From positions 62,001-126,000 of the forward strand of contig CAVQJL010000010.1 in the NCBI GenBank assembly GCA_963712815.1: 64,000 nucleotides of DNA. Reading direction: 5' to 3'. The notes under the pieces are model-generated. The model was not told the origin of the DNA. It saw nothing but the letters and a program-made list of their open reading frames with translations, and searched no databases. A program made the translations under genes and the position numbers. Source of the DNA: RPQJ01 sp963712815. Lineage in GTDB: Bacteria > Pseudomonadota > Gammaproteobacteria > Steroidobacterales > Steroidobacteraceae. This document shows positions 31,401 through 40,054 of the stretch, one piece after another (the stretch's first letter is position 1; each line of letters opens with the position of its first letter).

Positions 31401-32918
31401 CAACGCAACGCCAGTTCTGGGCGATCGCTGCCCTGCTCGTGCTGGTCGCGTTCGCCTTCCAGGGCACGCGCGGCGTGTGCGAGCCCGACGAGGGCCGCTA
31501 CACCGCGACGGCCCTCAACATGCTCGAGGGCGGCGACTGGCTCGTGCCGACCGTGGACGGCGAGCGTCCGCACCTCACCAAGCCGCCGGTCACCTACTGG
31601 GCCATCGCCGCGAGCGTGGGGCTGCTCGGCTACCACGAGTGGGCCGTCGCGCCTGCCGGGCGCGCTTGCCTTCGTCGGCACCGGACTGCTGGTGTTCGGG
31701 CTCGGCCGGCGTTTCTGCCCGGCGAAGCCGTGGCTGCCGCCGCTCGTCTGGGGCCTGTCGCTGGCGCCCGTGATCGGCGCCAACATCGTCTCCACCGACG
31801 CGCTGCTCGTGTTCTTCGAGACGGCCGCCATGTACGCGTTCGTCGAGGCCTGGTACCGGGACGGCGCCGACCGCCGCCGCTGGCTGCTCGCGATGTGGCT
31901 CGGCTGGGGCCTCGCCTTCATGACCAAGGGACCGCCGGGCCTGCTGCCGCTCGGCGCGATGGTGGCGTTCCTCGCGATCCACGACCGGTCGAAGCTGCGC
32001 GGGCTGTTCGCGCCGCTCGGGGTGCTGGTGTTCGTGCTGGTCGCGTTCACGTGGTTCGCGATCCTCGTCTACCAGGAGCCGGACCGCCTCGGTTACTTCC
32101 TCGGCTACGAGGTGTACGACCGCGTGTTCACGAATGCGCACGCGCGCAATGCCGAGTGGTACGGCGGCTTCGAGGTGTACCTGCCGGTGTTCGTGGCGGG
32201 CGCCCTGCCGTGGTGGGCGCTGGCGCTCGTCGCCGCCGGCGGACCTCGCGGCGCGTGGCGATCGCTGCGCGAGAGGCTGCACGCACGTGACCGCGAAGCG
32301 CTGCTGCTGATCTACTGGTTCGCAGTGCCGGCCCTCGTGTTCTTCCTGGCGCGCTCGCGGCTGCAGCTCTATGTGCTGCCGCTGTTCGTGCCGCTGGCGC
32401 TGGCGCTCGCCCGGCCGCTGGCGGGCTGGGCGTGGCTCGATGCCCGGCGGCTGCTGCGCATCGCCGCGGCGACGGCGCTGGTCATCCTCGTCCTCAAGGG
32501 CGCCTCGGGCCACTTGTCGCACGACCGGGATGCGCGCCAGATGGCGGCGGCCATACGGGAGACGGTGGACCTCGCGCGCATCGACGAGATCGTCTTCATC
32601 GACATGCGTGGGTTCTTCGGCCTGACGCTGTACCTCGACGTCGATGTCGAGAGCGTGCGCATCGGCGGCGAGGAACGCCCCCACTCGCGTCGGGTGCCCA
32701 CCGAGCAGGACCTGTGCTCGGAGCTCGCGGAAAACGAACGCAGCCTGTACGCGATCAAGCGCCAGCGGGCGCCGGAGTTCCCCGCCGCCGTGGCAAACTG
32801 CGGACCGCTCGCGGCCGTCGAGGTGGGCAGCTTTCACGGCGACGGCAACGAGATCGTGCTGTTCATGTTGCGGCCGTCCGCAACGGGCGCTTCCGTTCCG
32901 GAGGATCCGACGCGATGA
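31397..32918 (+). CDS. ArnT-like family 39 glycosyltransferase (one frameshift)
   Basis: Polytopic inner-membrane transferase that uses a polyprenyl-phosphate sugar donor, related to ArnT (aminoarabinose to lipid A) and protein mannosyltransferases. From the GTG at 31397, which overlaps the aceK stop (GTGA), it reads GVCEPDEGRYTATALNMLEG with the acidic catalytic E-P-D-E-x-R-Y loop, then DGERPHLTKPPVTYWAIAA (K-P-P motif), and a series of helices (SLAPVIGANIVSTDALLVFF, FAFMTKGPPGLLPLGAM-type, PALVFFLARSRLQLYVLPLF). A periplasmic C-terminal domain follows from about base 32500. One frame break lies near 31655. Donor and acceptor cannot be told; lipid A modification is the commonest role. The end overlaps the start of the kinase-like gene (ATGA). 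Confidence 0.78.
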
Positions 32919-33919
32919 GACGACGAACCGTCCTGCGCCTCGCGACCGCGGCGCTGGTCATGTCGGCGGCCTGGTCCGTGACGGGCCAGGACCTCAACGT
33001 CCCCCGCCCGGCCGACGAGCTCGAGCGCGAGCTTGCCTCGGAACCGTTCAGGATCGCGGACGCCGAGATCAGCCGGCCCAAGGCCAAGGGCGACATCACG
33101 CTCAAGGCCGAGCTGTCCTTCTCCGGCGAGCCGCCCTACCGGGTGAAGCTGCGTCGCGCCGAGCCCGGGGCGGAGGATTTCAACAATCGTCCACGCTACG
33201 ACCTCGCCGCCTACGAGCTGCAGAAGCTGTTCCTAGACCCGGCGGAATACGTGGTGCCGCCCACGGCGCTGCGCATGGTCCCGCTCGCCGAGTTGCGCCC
33301 GTACGCGGCCGAGGCGAGGCCGACCTTCAAGGGCTCGGACGAGGTCCTGGTGGTGCTGCAGTACTGGCTGCAGGAGGTCAAGGTGATCGCGGACGTGTAT
33401 GACGCGGAGCGCTTCGCCGCCGACGCCGCGTACGCCCGGCACATCGGCCAGCTCAACGTGCTCACCTGGCTGATCGAGCACGGTGACTCGAACGTCGGCA
33501 ATTTCCTGATCTCGCGCGCCGAGGAAGGCGCGCGCGTGTTCTCGATCGACAACGGCGTCGCCTTTGCCTTCAACGAGAGCGATCGCGGCAGGCTGTGGCA
33601 GACGATGCGCGTCGACCGGCTGCCGGCCGACACGGTCGCGCGGTTGCGGGTCGTCACGGAGGACGAGCTGCATCGCCGCCTCGGCGTGCTCGCGCAGTGG
33701 CAGCTGCAGGACGGCCGCTGGGTCGCCGTGCCGCCCGGCGGAAACCTCGCCTCTGCGCGCGGGGTGCGGCAGTCCAAGGACACGGTGCAGATGGGCCTGC
33801 GCAAGGCGGAGATCGCCGACGTCGGGCGGCAGCTGCAGCGCCTGCTCAAGGATGTGGACGCGGGCAAGATCGCAGACGTTCTGAAGGCGAGCCGAGAACG
33901 ATGGGCAGCACTCAGCCGA
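32915..33919 (+). CDS. Exported kinase-like protein (HipA/FAM20/PI3K-like fold)
   Basis: Predicted secreted or periplasmic protein of about 335 residues with an N-terminal signal (RLATAALVMSAAWSVTGQDL). The core shows a complete atypical-kinase residue set: beta-3 lysine in YRVKLRRA (K78), helix-C glutamate in YDLAAYELQKLF (E101), a hinge-like stretch EVLVVLQYWLQEVK, catalytic loop EHGDSNVGNFLIS (D191, N196) and metal-binding D-N-G in VFSIDNGVAF (D212). This layout is that of the HipA / FAM20 / PI3-PI4-kinase-like superfamily; it is inferred, and I know no characterised close relative. The ATG overlaps the upstream glycosyltransferase stop. No stop codon is visible in frame: the frame runs into the next gene, so the end given is the end of the kinase-like helices and an indel is assumed near 33920. 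Confidence 0.6.
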
Positions 33920-35874
33920 TCGACGCGGATTCCGTCCGGCGCGCACTGCTGGGTGGCTCGCCTACGCAGCCGGGCGTGCTGCGTCACCGGCACCGCCGGC
34001 GCGGCCGACCCAGGCGTCAGCCGGCCGCATGGCAGCGGCGTCGAGCGGGTCGTGGCGTTCGCCGACGTGCACGGCGCCTACGCGGAGCTGACGGCGCTGC
34101 TGCGTCGGTCGGCGTCGTCGACGACGGAGCTGCGCTGGACTGGCGGCCGTACCCACCTGGTCAGCCTCGGCGACCTGCTCGACCGCGGCGCCGACTCGCG
34201 CAAGGTCATGGACCTGCTGATGCGGCTGCAGGGCGAGGCCGAGGCGCCGGCGGCCGGGTCCACGTCGTCGCTCGGCAACCACGAGGCGATGAACGTGCTC
34301 GGCGACCTGCGCTACGTCGCCGCCGACGAGTACGCGGCGTACGCCGCGGACGAGGAGCCCGACGAGCGCACCCGCCAGCGCGATGCGTTCCTGGCGCGCC
34401 AGTCCGGGGCAACCGCGGCCGATTTCGAGCGCATGTTCCCACCCGGATTCTTCGCGCATCGTCGGCTGCTCGGCCCGCAGGGCCAGTACGGTCACTGGCT
34501 GCTCGGCCTGCCGGCCATCGTTCACGTCAACGACACCGTGTTCATGCACGGCGGCCCGTCGTCGCTCCTGCCCGGGCGCGGCATCGAGGAGATCAACCGC
34601 GCTACCGGGCGGCCGTGCACGAGTATCTGGCGCTCGAGTCCCCGCTGCGCGCCGCCGGACTGATCGAGCTCGAGGACGCCTACGCGGAGCGGCCGGACGC
34701 CGCCGCCGCACGCTCGCAGGCGATGCCGACGGGCGCCGAGCGCGATGCGCTGGCGCTGGCCGTCGAGCGCTTCCGGCGCGCCGATCGACGACCCGCAGCT
34801 CGGGCCCGACGGGCCCGAACTGGTACCGCGGCGCCGCGTTCTGCAACGAGTGCTCCGAGGCCGACGTGCTCAACCCGTTCCTGCGCGGGTCGGTGCGCGA
34901 CGCGTCGTGATCGGGCACACGGTGGCGCGCAACACCACGGTCGTCTCGCGCTTCGACGGCGCCGTCGTCAAGCTCGACGCCGGCATGAACCGCGCCGTCT
35001 ACCAGGGCCGCCCCGCGGCGCTGGTCTCGGAGGCTTCGGGCTCGCGCGTCGTGTATGCGCTCCCCACGGTCCCTGCCGCGGAGGTCCCGGCGGAGCCGCT
35101 TTACTGAGCTCACAGAAGCTCGACGAGGACACGGTCGCCGACATCCTCGCGCGCGGAACCATCGAGACCACGCTCACCTGCGCGCCGGGAGTTCTCGAGA
35201 CGCGGGTGACGCTCGAGGGACGCAGCGTGAACGCGGTCTTCGAGTCGGCCGCACCCGAGACGGTCAAGCGCGAGCTTGCCGCCCATCGCCTCGACCGGGC
35301 GCTCGGGCTCGGCCTCGTGCCCGCGACCGTGGCGCGCCAGCACGCCGGCCAGGACGGCATCCTGCAGGGCCGGCCGGCCAGCTGGGCGAGCGAGCAGGAC
35401 CGGCAGAACGCGCGGGGCGGTGCGCTCGCGGGCCTCGCTTGCCAGACCATTACCGCCGTTCCGCAGTCCGAGCCGGCGCGCCGCCCGCTGCCGCCCGACG
35501 GCAAGGCGCCGCGGCTGCCGGCCGGCGGCTGGTGCGATCTCGGCGCGCAGTTCCAGCTCGCCTATGCGTTCGACGCACTGATCGGCAACCAGGCCCGCAC
35601 GCCGGACCGCTACCTGTACGACGCGGAAGCCGCGACGCTGTTCCTGACTGGTCATGGCTCGGCCTTCGGCACCTCGACGCAGCTGCCGAAGGCGCTCGAG
35701 GGCCCGCTCGCGAAGACCGGTGCCGAGATGCAGGAACGGCTGCGGCGGCTCGACGCCGCCACGGTCGAGGCGGCGATCGGGGAACTCGTGGGGACGCGTG
35801 CCGTGAAGCCGCTGCTGCAACGGCGCGACCGGATCCTCGGACTCGCCTCGACCGGAACCCGACCCGGCGGCTGA
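33901..35874 (+). CDS. Shewanella-like PPP phosphatase fused to a degenerate kinase-like domain (several frame breaks)
   Basis: An N-terminal signal-like stretch (near 33935-33990, split between frames) is followed by a metallophosphoesterase of the PPP type with all metal motifs: FADVHGAY, LGDLLDRGADS, LGNHEAMNVLGD, VFMHGGPSSLLPG and VVIGHTVARNT. GNHE followed by A-M-N is the mark of Shewanella-like (SHELPH) phosphatases. From about 35105 a C-terminal domain resembles the same kinase fold as the upstream protein, starting QKLDEDTVADILARG. Here the beta-3 lysine position reads AVFESAA (Glu), helix C is kept (VKRELAAHRLDRALGL), the catalytic loop is FDALIGNQARTPDR, and the metal-binding site, usually D-H, reads LFLTGHGSAFG (Gly). 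It therefore looks like a pseudokinase. Breaks lie near 34610, 34785, 34890 and 35104; the last separates the two domains, so two separate genes remain possible. Confidence 0.68.
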   Translation: MGSTQPIDADSVRRALLGGSPTQPGVLRHRHRRRGRPRRQPAAWQRRRAGRGVRRRARRLRGADGAAASVGVVDDGAALDWRPYPPGQPRRPARPRRRLAQGHGPADAAAGRGRGAGGRVHVVARQPRGDERARRPALRRRRRVRGVRRGRGARRAHPPARCVPGAPVRGNRGRFRAHVPTRILRASSAARPAGPVRSLAARPAGHRSRQRHRVHARRPVVAPARARHRGDQPRYRAAVHEYLALESPLRAAGLIELEDAYAERPDAAAARSQAMPTGAERDALALAVERFRRADRRPAARARRARTGTAAPRSATSAPRPTCSTRSCAGRCATRRDRAHGGAQHHGRLALRRRRRQARRRHEPRRLPGPPRGAGLGGFGLARRVCAPHGPCRGGPGGAALLSSQKLDEDTVADILARGTIETTLTCAPGVLETRVTLEGRSVNAVFESAAPETVKRELAAHRLDRALGLGLVPATVARQHAGQDGILQGRPASWASEQDRQNARGGALAGLACQTITAVPQSEPARRPLPPDGKAPRLPAGGWCDLGAQFQLAYAFDALIGNQARTPDRYLYDAEAATLFLTGHGSAFGTSTQLPKALEGPLAKTGAEMQERLRRLDAATVEAAIGELVGTRAVKPLLQRRDRILGLASTGTRPGG

Positions 35875-35877
35875 GAG

Positions 35878-37536
35878 TCAGTCGCCGGCCCGGCGAAGGT
35901 GCGCAAGCGGAAACTGCTGACCGCCTCCAGGCCGTCCACGTCGCTCGCGACGACCGTGACGGTCAGCTCCTCGACCGTGCCCGCGGGCGGCAGCCCGGTG
36001 AAACGACGACTCTTCGCCTCGAACCGCAGCCATGGCGGCAGCGGCCGCCCGTCCGCGAGTCGCGCCGCGAGGTGCAGCACGTCGCCCGGATCGGCGTCGC
36101 GGAACGCGTCGGCCGGGACGACGTGCTCGAGCGGCCCGCCCGGCACGTAGCGCAGGTCAGGGATCGGCGCGCCGGCCTCGGGCGCCACGTTGATCACGTT
36201 CTCGGCGGCCTTGCGGCTGAACTCCCGGCCGATGGCCACCGCGAGCGCGATCCACGCCAGCGCCAGCAGCAGGTTCAGCAGCGCGAACTGCGGGCACTCC
36301 CCAGCCCAGCCAGTTGAGGCCCGCGAACACGACGCCCGCCTGCACGAGGTCGCCGAAGCGCCAGAAGAACGAATCGATGGCGGTCTTGCCCTCGTACTTG
36401 GCGTCGCGGTCCACCGGCAGGAACAGCGCATGCCGGGTGGTGTTGTTGAGCGAGTAGTCGGTGGCGTTCTCGGCGATCTTCACCAGCCGGATCAACGTGA
36501 AGATCGGCACGAACCCGCCGAGCAGCGGCGCGAGCGTCATCAGCCCATAGCCGATCGCCACGATCGCCGGGTGGATGAGCAGGGCGCCGCGCACGCCGAC
36601 GTGGCGATAGATCCGCGCGACCAGCAGCAGCTGGATGGCGAGCCCGACCAGCGTCACCCAGTAATGAAAATTGCCGTAGAAGGCCGTGATCAGGGCCCCG
36701 CGGTCGAGCATCCCGCCGCTCGCCTCCACGCGTGCGACGGCGTCGCGCTGGACGAAATCGGCCAGGATGAATTCGCCGGTGCTGTTGATCCAGTTGAGCA
36801 GCACGACGAGCAATGCGATCAGGAGCAGGTAGCGGTCGCGCATCACGAGCCCGATGCCGCCCATCAGGCGGGGCGGCGCGGGAGGGTGCACGACCACGAG
36901 CGGGCGGGATCCTTCGGGCACCGCGCGGCGCTCGGGCACCGCGAGCGCAAGCGTCGCGAGCAGCGTGCCGGTCGCAACCACCATGAGGGCGACCGGACTC
37001 AGCAGGCCGGCGGCAAGTTGCGCCGTTTTCGCACCGGCCAGCGCGCCGAGGTTGGCGCCGACCATGATCACCGGGAAGAGTCGCTGCCCGCTCTTGAGGT
37101 TGAAGGAATCCGCCGCGAAAGCCCACAGCTGGGCGATGACCACCACGCCGAAGATGCTGACCCAGACGAAGAAGCTGAACGCGATCGGCAGGCCCGCCGC
37201 CGCGGCCGCCGCGAACGCGAGCTGGTTGAGCGCGAAGAAGACCGTCACGGCCTGCAGCAACCGCTCGCCGTCGAGCCGGCGTCGCACCCGACTGTAGATC
37301 GGGACGAGCACCATCAGCACGAGCGCGATCACGGCCACCGCGTACGAGCGCACCTCGGCCGTGAACTTCACCAGCATGAAGGCCTCGCGCAGCGCCTTCA
37401 CCACCTGGTAGGAAAACAGCATCAGGAAGCCGTGCGCGAAGAACAGGAACGCGCTGCGACCCTCGCCGGGCCGCACCCGCGTGAACAGCGTGAGCAGGCG
37501 CTCGAAGGGACTGAGGCCGGAGTGGTCGGTGAGCAT
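35878..37536 (-). CDS. NTP/NDP-translocase-like MFS transporter with C-terminal CADG-type domain (two frame breaks)
   Basis: Twelve-helix inner-membrane protein related to the TLC/Npt ATP-ADP translocase group: LTDHSGLSPFERLLTLFTRV, LLFSYQVVKALREAFMLVKF, FFVWVSIFGVVVIAQLWAFA, GQRLFPVIMVGANLGALAGA, FVQRDAVARVEASGGML, KIAENATDYSLNNTTRHALF and DAKYEGKTAIDSFFWRFGD. After the last helix (LLNLLLALAWIALAVAIGRE) comes a soluble tail with PADAFRDADPGDVLHLAARL, PLPPWLRFEAKSRRFTGLPP and LTVTVVASDVDGLEAVSSF, the pattern of cadherin-like CADG/He_PIG immunoglobulin domains. Frame breaks lie near 36300 and near 35890. The corrected stop at 35878 sits four bases from the convergent gene's stop. ATG 37536 is preferred; a GTG at 37578 is in frame. 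Nucleotide transport is inferred from family only. Confidence 0.68.
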
Positions 37537-37591
37537 GGGTCGGTCGTTCGGGCCTTGCCATCGCAGGATAGCAGGCACGAAAGTGCCGGAT

Positions 37592-39964
37592 TCAACCGAT
37601 GGGCACGCCCTTCAGCGCCGGGTCGGGCACGGCGAGCACTTTTGAGTAGCCCTGCTCGATCGCGCGATTGATCAGGCGCGACGCCTCCTGCCGGTCGCCC
37701 CGGCCCGCTGCGGCGAGCGCCGCGAAGTAGCTCGCCTCGGGCGAATTGGGAGCGAGTTCCATCCCACGGGCGACATAACGGATCGAGCGGTCCGGCTCGC
37801 CGAGCCGGCTGTAGTAGTAGCCGAGCACGGCCCAGGTCTCGCCGTCGGTGGAGTTCACGGCGAGCGCCTTCTCCGCGAGCGCGGCGGCGCGCCGGAAATC
37901 GTCGCGCGCGCGATCGCGGCCCCGGGGCAGGAACCAGCCGGCATCTCCGCGCGAGCCCCACAGCTGGTAGTCCTCGGGCGCGAGGGCGATCGCCCGGTCG
38001 TACTTCTCGACGGCCTCCTCGAGGTCTCCGAGGTAGTAGTACAGGGTGCCGAGATTCGAATAGGCACTGCGAGACGGCTCGATCCGGGTCGAATGCTCGA
38101 AGGCCGTGGCGGATCCGCCGAGATCGCCGGACATCATGCGCGCGGCCCCGAGGTTGTTGAAGCCGGTGGGATTGCCGGGAGCGAGATCGGTGACGCGCAG
38201 AAACGCCTTTGCCGCCTCGTCGCTGCGGCCCACGCTGAACAGGAACCTGCCGAGGCTGTTGTAGGCCTGCCAGTAGCCTGGCTCCACGTCGATGGCTTCG
38301 CGGAAGCTCTGCTCGGCTTCCGCCGGCCGATTCGAACGCGCAAGCGCCTGTCCGAGGCCGATGTGCACTTCGGCGTCGGCCGGCGCGCGCGCAAGCAGCG
38401 AGCGATAGACGGTCTCGGCCTGCTCGATCCTGCCGCTGGCGAGATAGAGCCGGCCGAGCGCGTGCTCCGTCTCCACCAGGGTCGCATCGGCCTCGAGCGC
38501 AGCGCGGCACGCGGCCTCGGCCGTCTGCACGGCCTGTGTATCGTTCGTCCGCTCGTAGCGCGTGATCGCGGCTTCGCAGAGCCCGGCCTGGGCCCGGGCA
38601 AACCCCGGATCGGCTTCGAGCGATCGCCGGAAGAGACTCTCGGCATCGGCGATGTGGCCCAGACCCCCGCCCTGCCGCAACTGCGACACGCCGGCGAGGT
38701 AGAAGTCGTAGGCGCGCGGGTCGGCGGTCGAGGCCGCCCGGATCTGCTGCGCGAGCTCCGGGCTCATCACCAGCTGCAGCTGCCGGGCGATGGCCCCGGA
38801 GAGATCCTGCTGGATGCCGATCAGGTCCTGCCACGGGCGGTCGTAGGTCTCGGTCCAGACCTGGAATCCCGTGCTGGCATCGACGAGTTGCGCCGTCACC
38901 CGCACGCGCTCGCCGTCGCGACGCACGCTGCCTTCCAGCACGTAGCGAACGCCCAGGTGCTCGCCGATCTTGCGCACGTCGATTTCCTGGCCTCGGAACG
39001 CGAATGCCGAACTGCGGGCGGCGACCCGCAGGCCGGGAAGTTTCGCGAGGTCGCTCGAGAGTTCCTCGCTCAGGCCGTCGCCGAGGTAGGCCGCCTCCCC
39101 CGCCGGGCTCATGTCCACGAGGGGCAGCACGGCGATGGAGTGTGGGCTGGGTTCGAAGCCGCTCGTCACCGGCGCGTCGGGCGGCATCTCGCCGATGGTT
39201 CGCCACCACGCGTAGCCCGTGACGACGGCCATGAGCGAAACACCGGCCACGATTGCCGGCGCGAGCGACCGCCGCGCCTTCGGCATCCTGATGCCGGGCG
39301 CCGCCCCTTCGTCCAGCACGATGCCGCCCGCCGTGATCTCGTACGACCAGGCGAGCACTACGACGATCGGCAGCCCGAGCACCGCCAGGATCGTGAGTGC
39401 CGTCATCCACCAGTCGGGGAAGCGCAGCGGGGCAAACGTGACCTCGGCAACCTGCAGCACGATCCACATGCCGAGGAGATAGGCGCCCGCGACCTTGAAG
39501 ACGCTGCGGCGTCGAAGCTCGGCGACGAACGCGAACAGCCACCCGGAGATCGTGCGCTGGGTCGGAGCCGCGGACCGGCTTTCGGCTTCCACGGGGCGGG
39601 GCCGGGCAGCGGCGGAATGCGGCACCGCGGGACCCGACGAGGTGACGTGCGCAACCAGCGCGTAGCCTCCGCCGGTGACGTTGACGATGCAGCTCTGGTC
39701 ACGCTGCGAGCCGCCGAGCACCTCGCGCAGGGAGCGGATGGTCGACTGCAGCATCAGCTCGGAGCCGGCAACACCCGGCCAGACGCGCTCCCGGAGTGCC
39801 TGGCGGCTGACGGCCTCGCCATGGTGCTCGGCAAGGCACAGCAGCAGATCCATCTGCGCCTGCGTGAGGACCCGGGTCCCCGCGACGCCCGTGATGCGCA
39901 GCCCACGAGGATCGACGAGCCACTCCCCGAGCGTGAACTCGCGCTGCAGGTCGGTCGCATCCAT
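37592..39964 (-). CDS. CadC-like membrane-bound winged-helix regulator with TolB-like and TPR domains
   Basis: One-component transmembrane transcription factor of 790 residues, the longest intact frame in the window. Residues 1-108 form an OmpR/ToxR-type winged helix (RVLTQAQMDLLLCLAEHHGE, SRQALRERVWPG, LMLQSTIRSLREVLGG, IVNVTGGGYALVA). Three hydrophobic segments lie near 156-178, 187-208 and 236-254. A TolB/FlgO-like N-domain follows near 275-380 (SIAVLPLVDMSPAGEAAYLG; RYVLEGSVRRDGERVRVTAQ), and from about 400 to the end at least eight TPR units (GLGQALARSNRPAEAEQSFR; NSLGRFLFSVGRSDEAAKAF; SNLGTLYYYLGDLEEAVEKY). Such proteins bind DNA from the membrane in response to an envelope or metabolite signal; target and signal are unknown. 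It lies upstream of the translocase-like gene on the same strand, 55 bases apart, which makes that gene a possible target. Confidence 0.85.
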   Translation of the reverse strand: MDATDLQREFTLGEWLVDPRGLRITGVAGTRVLTQAQMDLLLCLAEHHGEAVSRQALRERVWPGVAGSELMLQSTIRSLREVLGGSQRDQSCIVNVTGGGYALVAHVTSSGPAVPHSAAARPRPVEAESRSAAPTQRTISGWLFAFVAELRRRSVFKVAGAYLLGMWIVLQVAEVTFAPLRFPDWWMTALTILAVLGLPIVVVLAWSYEITAGGIVLDEGAAPGIRMPKARRSLAPAIVAGVSLMAVVTGYAWWRTIGEMPPDAPVTSGFEPSPHSIAVLPLVDMSPAGEAAYLGDGLSEELSSDLAKLPGLRVAARSSAFAFRGQEIDVRKIGEHLGVRYVLEGSVRRDGERVRVTAQLVDASTGFQVWTETYDRPWQDLIGIQQDLSGAIARQLQLVMSPELAQQIRAASTADPRAYDFYLAGVSQLRQGGGLGHIADAESLFRRSLEADPGFARAQAGLCEAAITRYERTNDTQAVQTAEAACRAALEADATLVETEHALGRLYLASGRIEQAETVYRSLLARAPADAEVHIGLGQALARSNRPAEAEQSFREAIDVEPGYWQAYNSLGRFLFSVGRSDEAAKAFLRVTDLAPGNPTGFNNLGAARMMSGDLGGSATAFEHSTRIEPSRSAYSNLGTLYYYLGDLEEAVEKYDRAIALAPEDYQLWGSRGDAGWFLPRGRDRARDDFRRAAALAEKALAVNSTDGETWAVLGYYYSRLGEPDRSIRYVARGMELAPNSPEASYFAALAAAGRGDRQEASRLINRAIEQGYSKVLAVPDPALKGVPIG

Positions 39965-40054
39965 GATCCCTTCGACCGTCCGGACTTCGATGCGACCAAG
40001 GATAGCAGAGGGCCCCGACGCCGGTTCGCACCCGCCCGCGCAGCGCCCGCCGGG

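Noticed and set aside
30731..32290. A single frame joining the AceK C-terminus to the ArnT-like N-terminus
   Set aside because: Removing one G at 31361 restores the normal AceK end (YHKHRVRVFSSL) and stop, and a GTG start for the transferase overlaps that stop.
32915..33919. HipA toxin of a HipAB toxin-antitoxin pair
   Set aside because: There is a signal peptide and no HipB-like helix-turn-helix gene next to it; only the kinase fold is shared.
32432..34663. Kinase-like protein and phosphatase as one continuous polypeptide
   Set aside because: The frame is open, but the linker (base 33920-34020) is Arg/Cys-rich nonsense while a signal-peptide-like sequence reads in the other frames; two genes with an indel is more plausible, though not proven.
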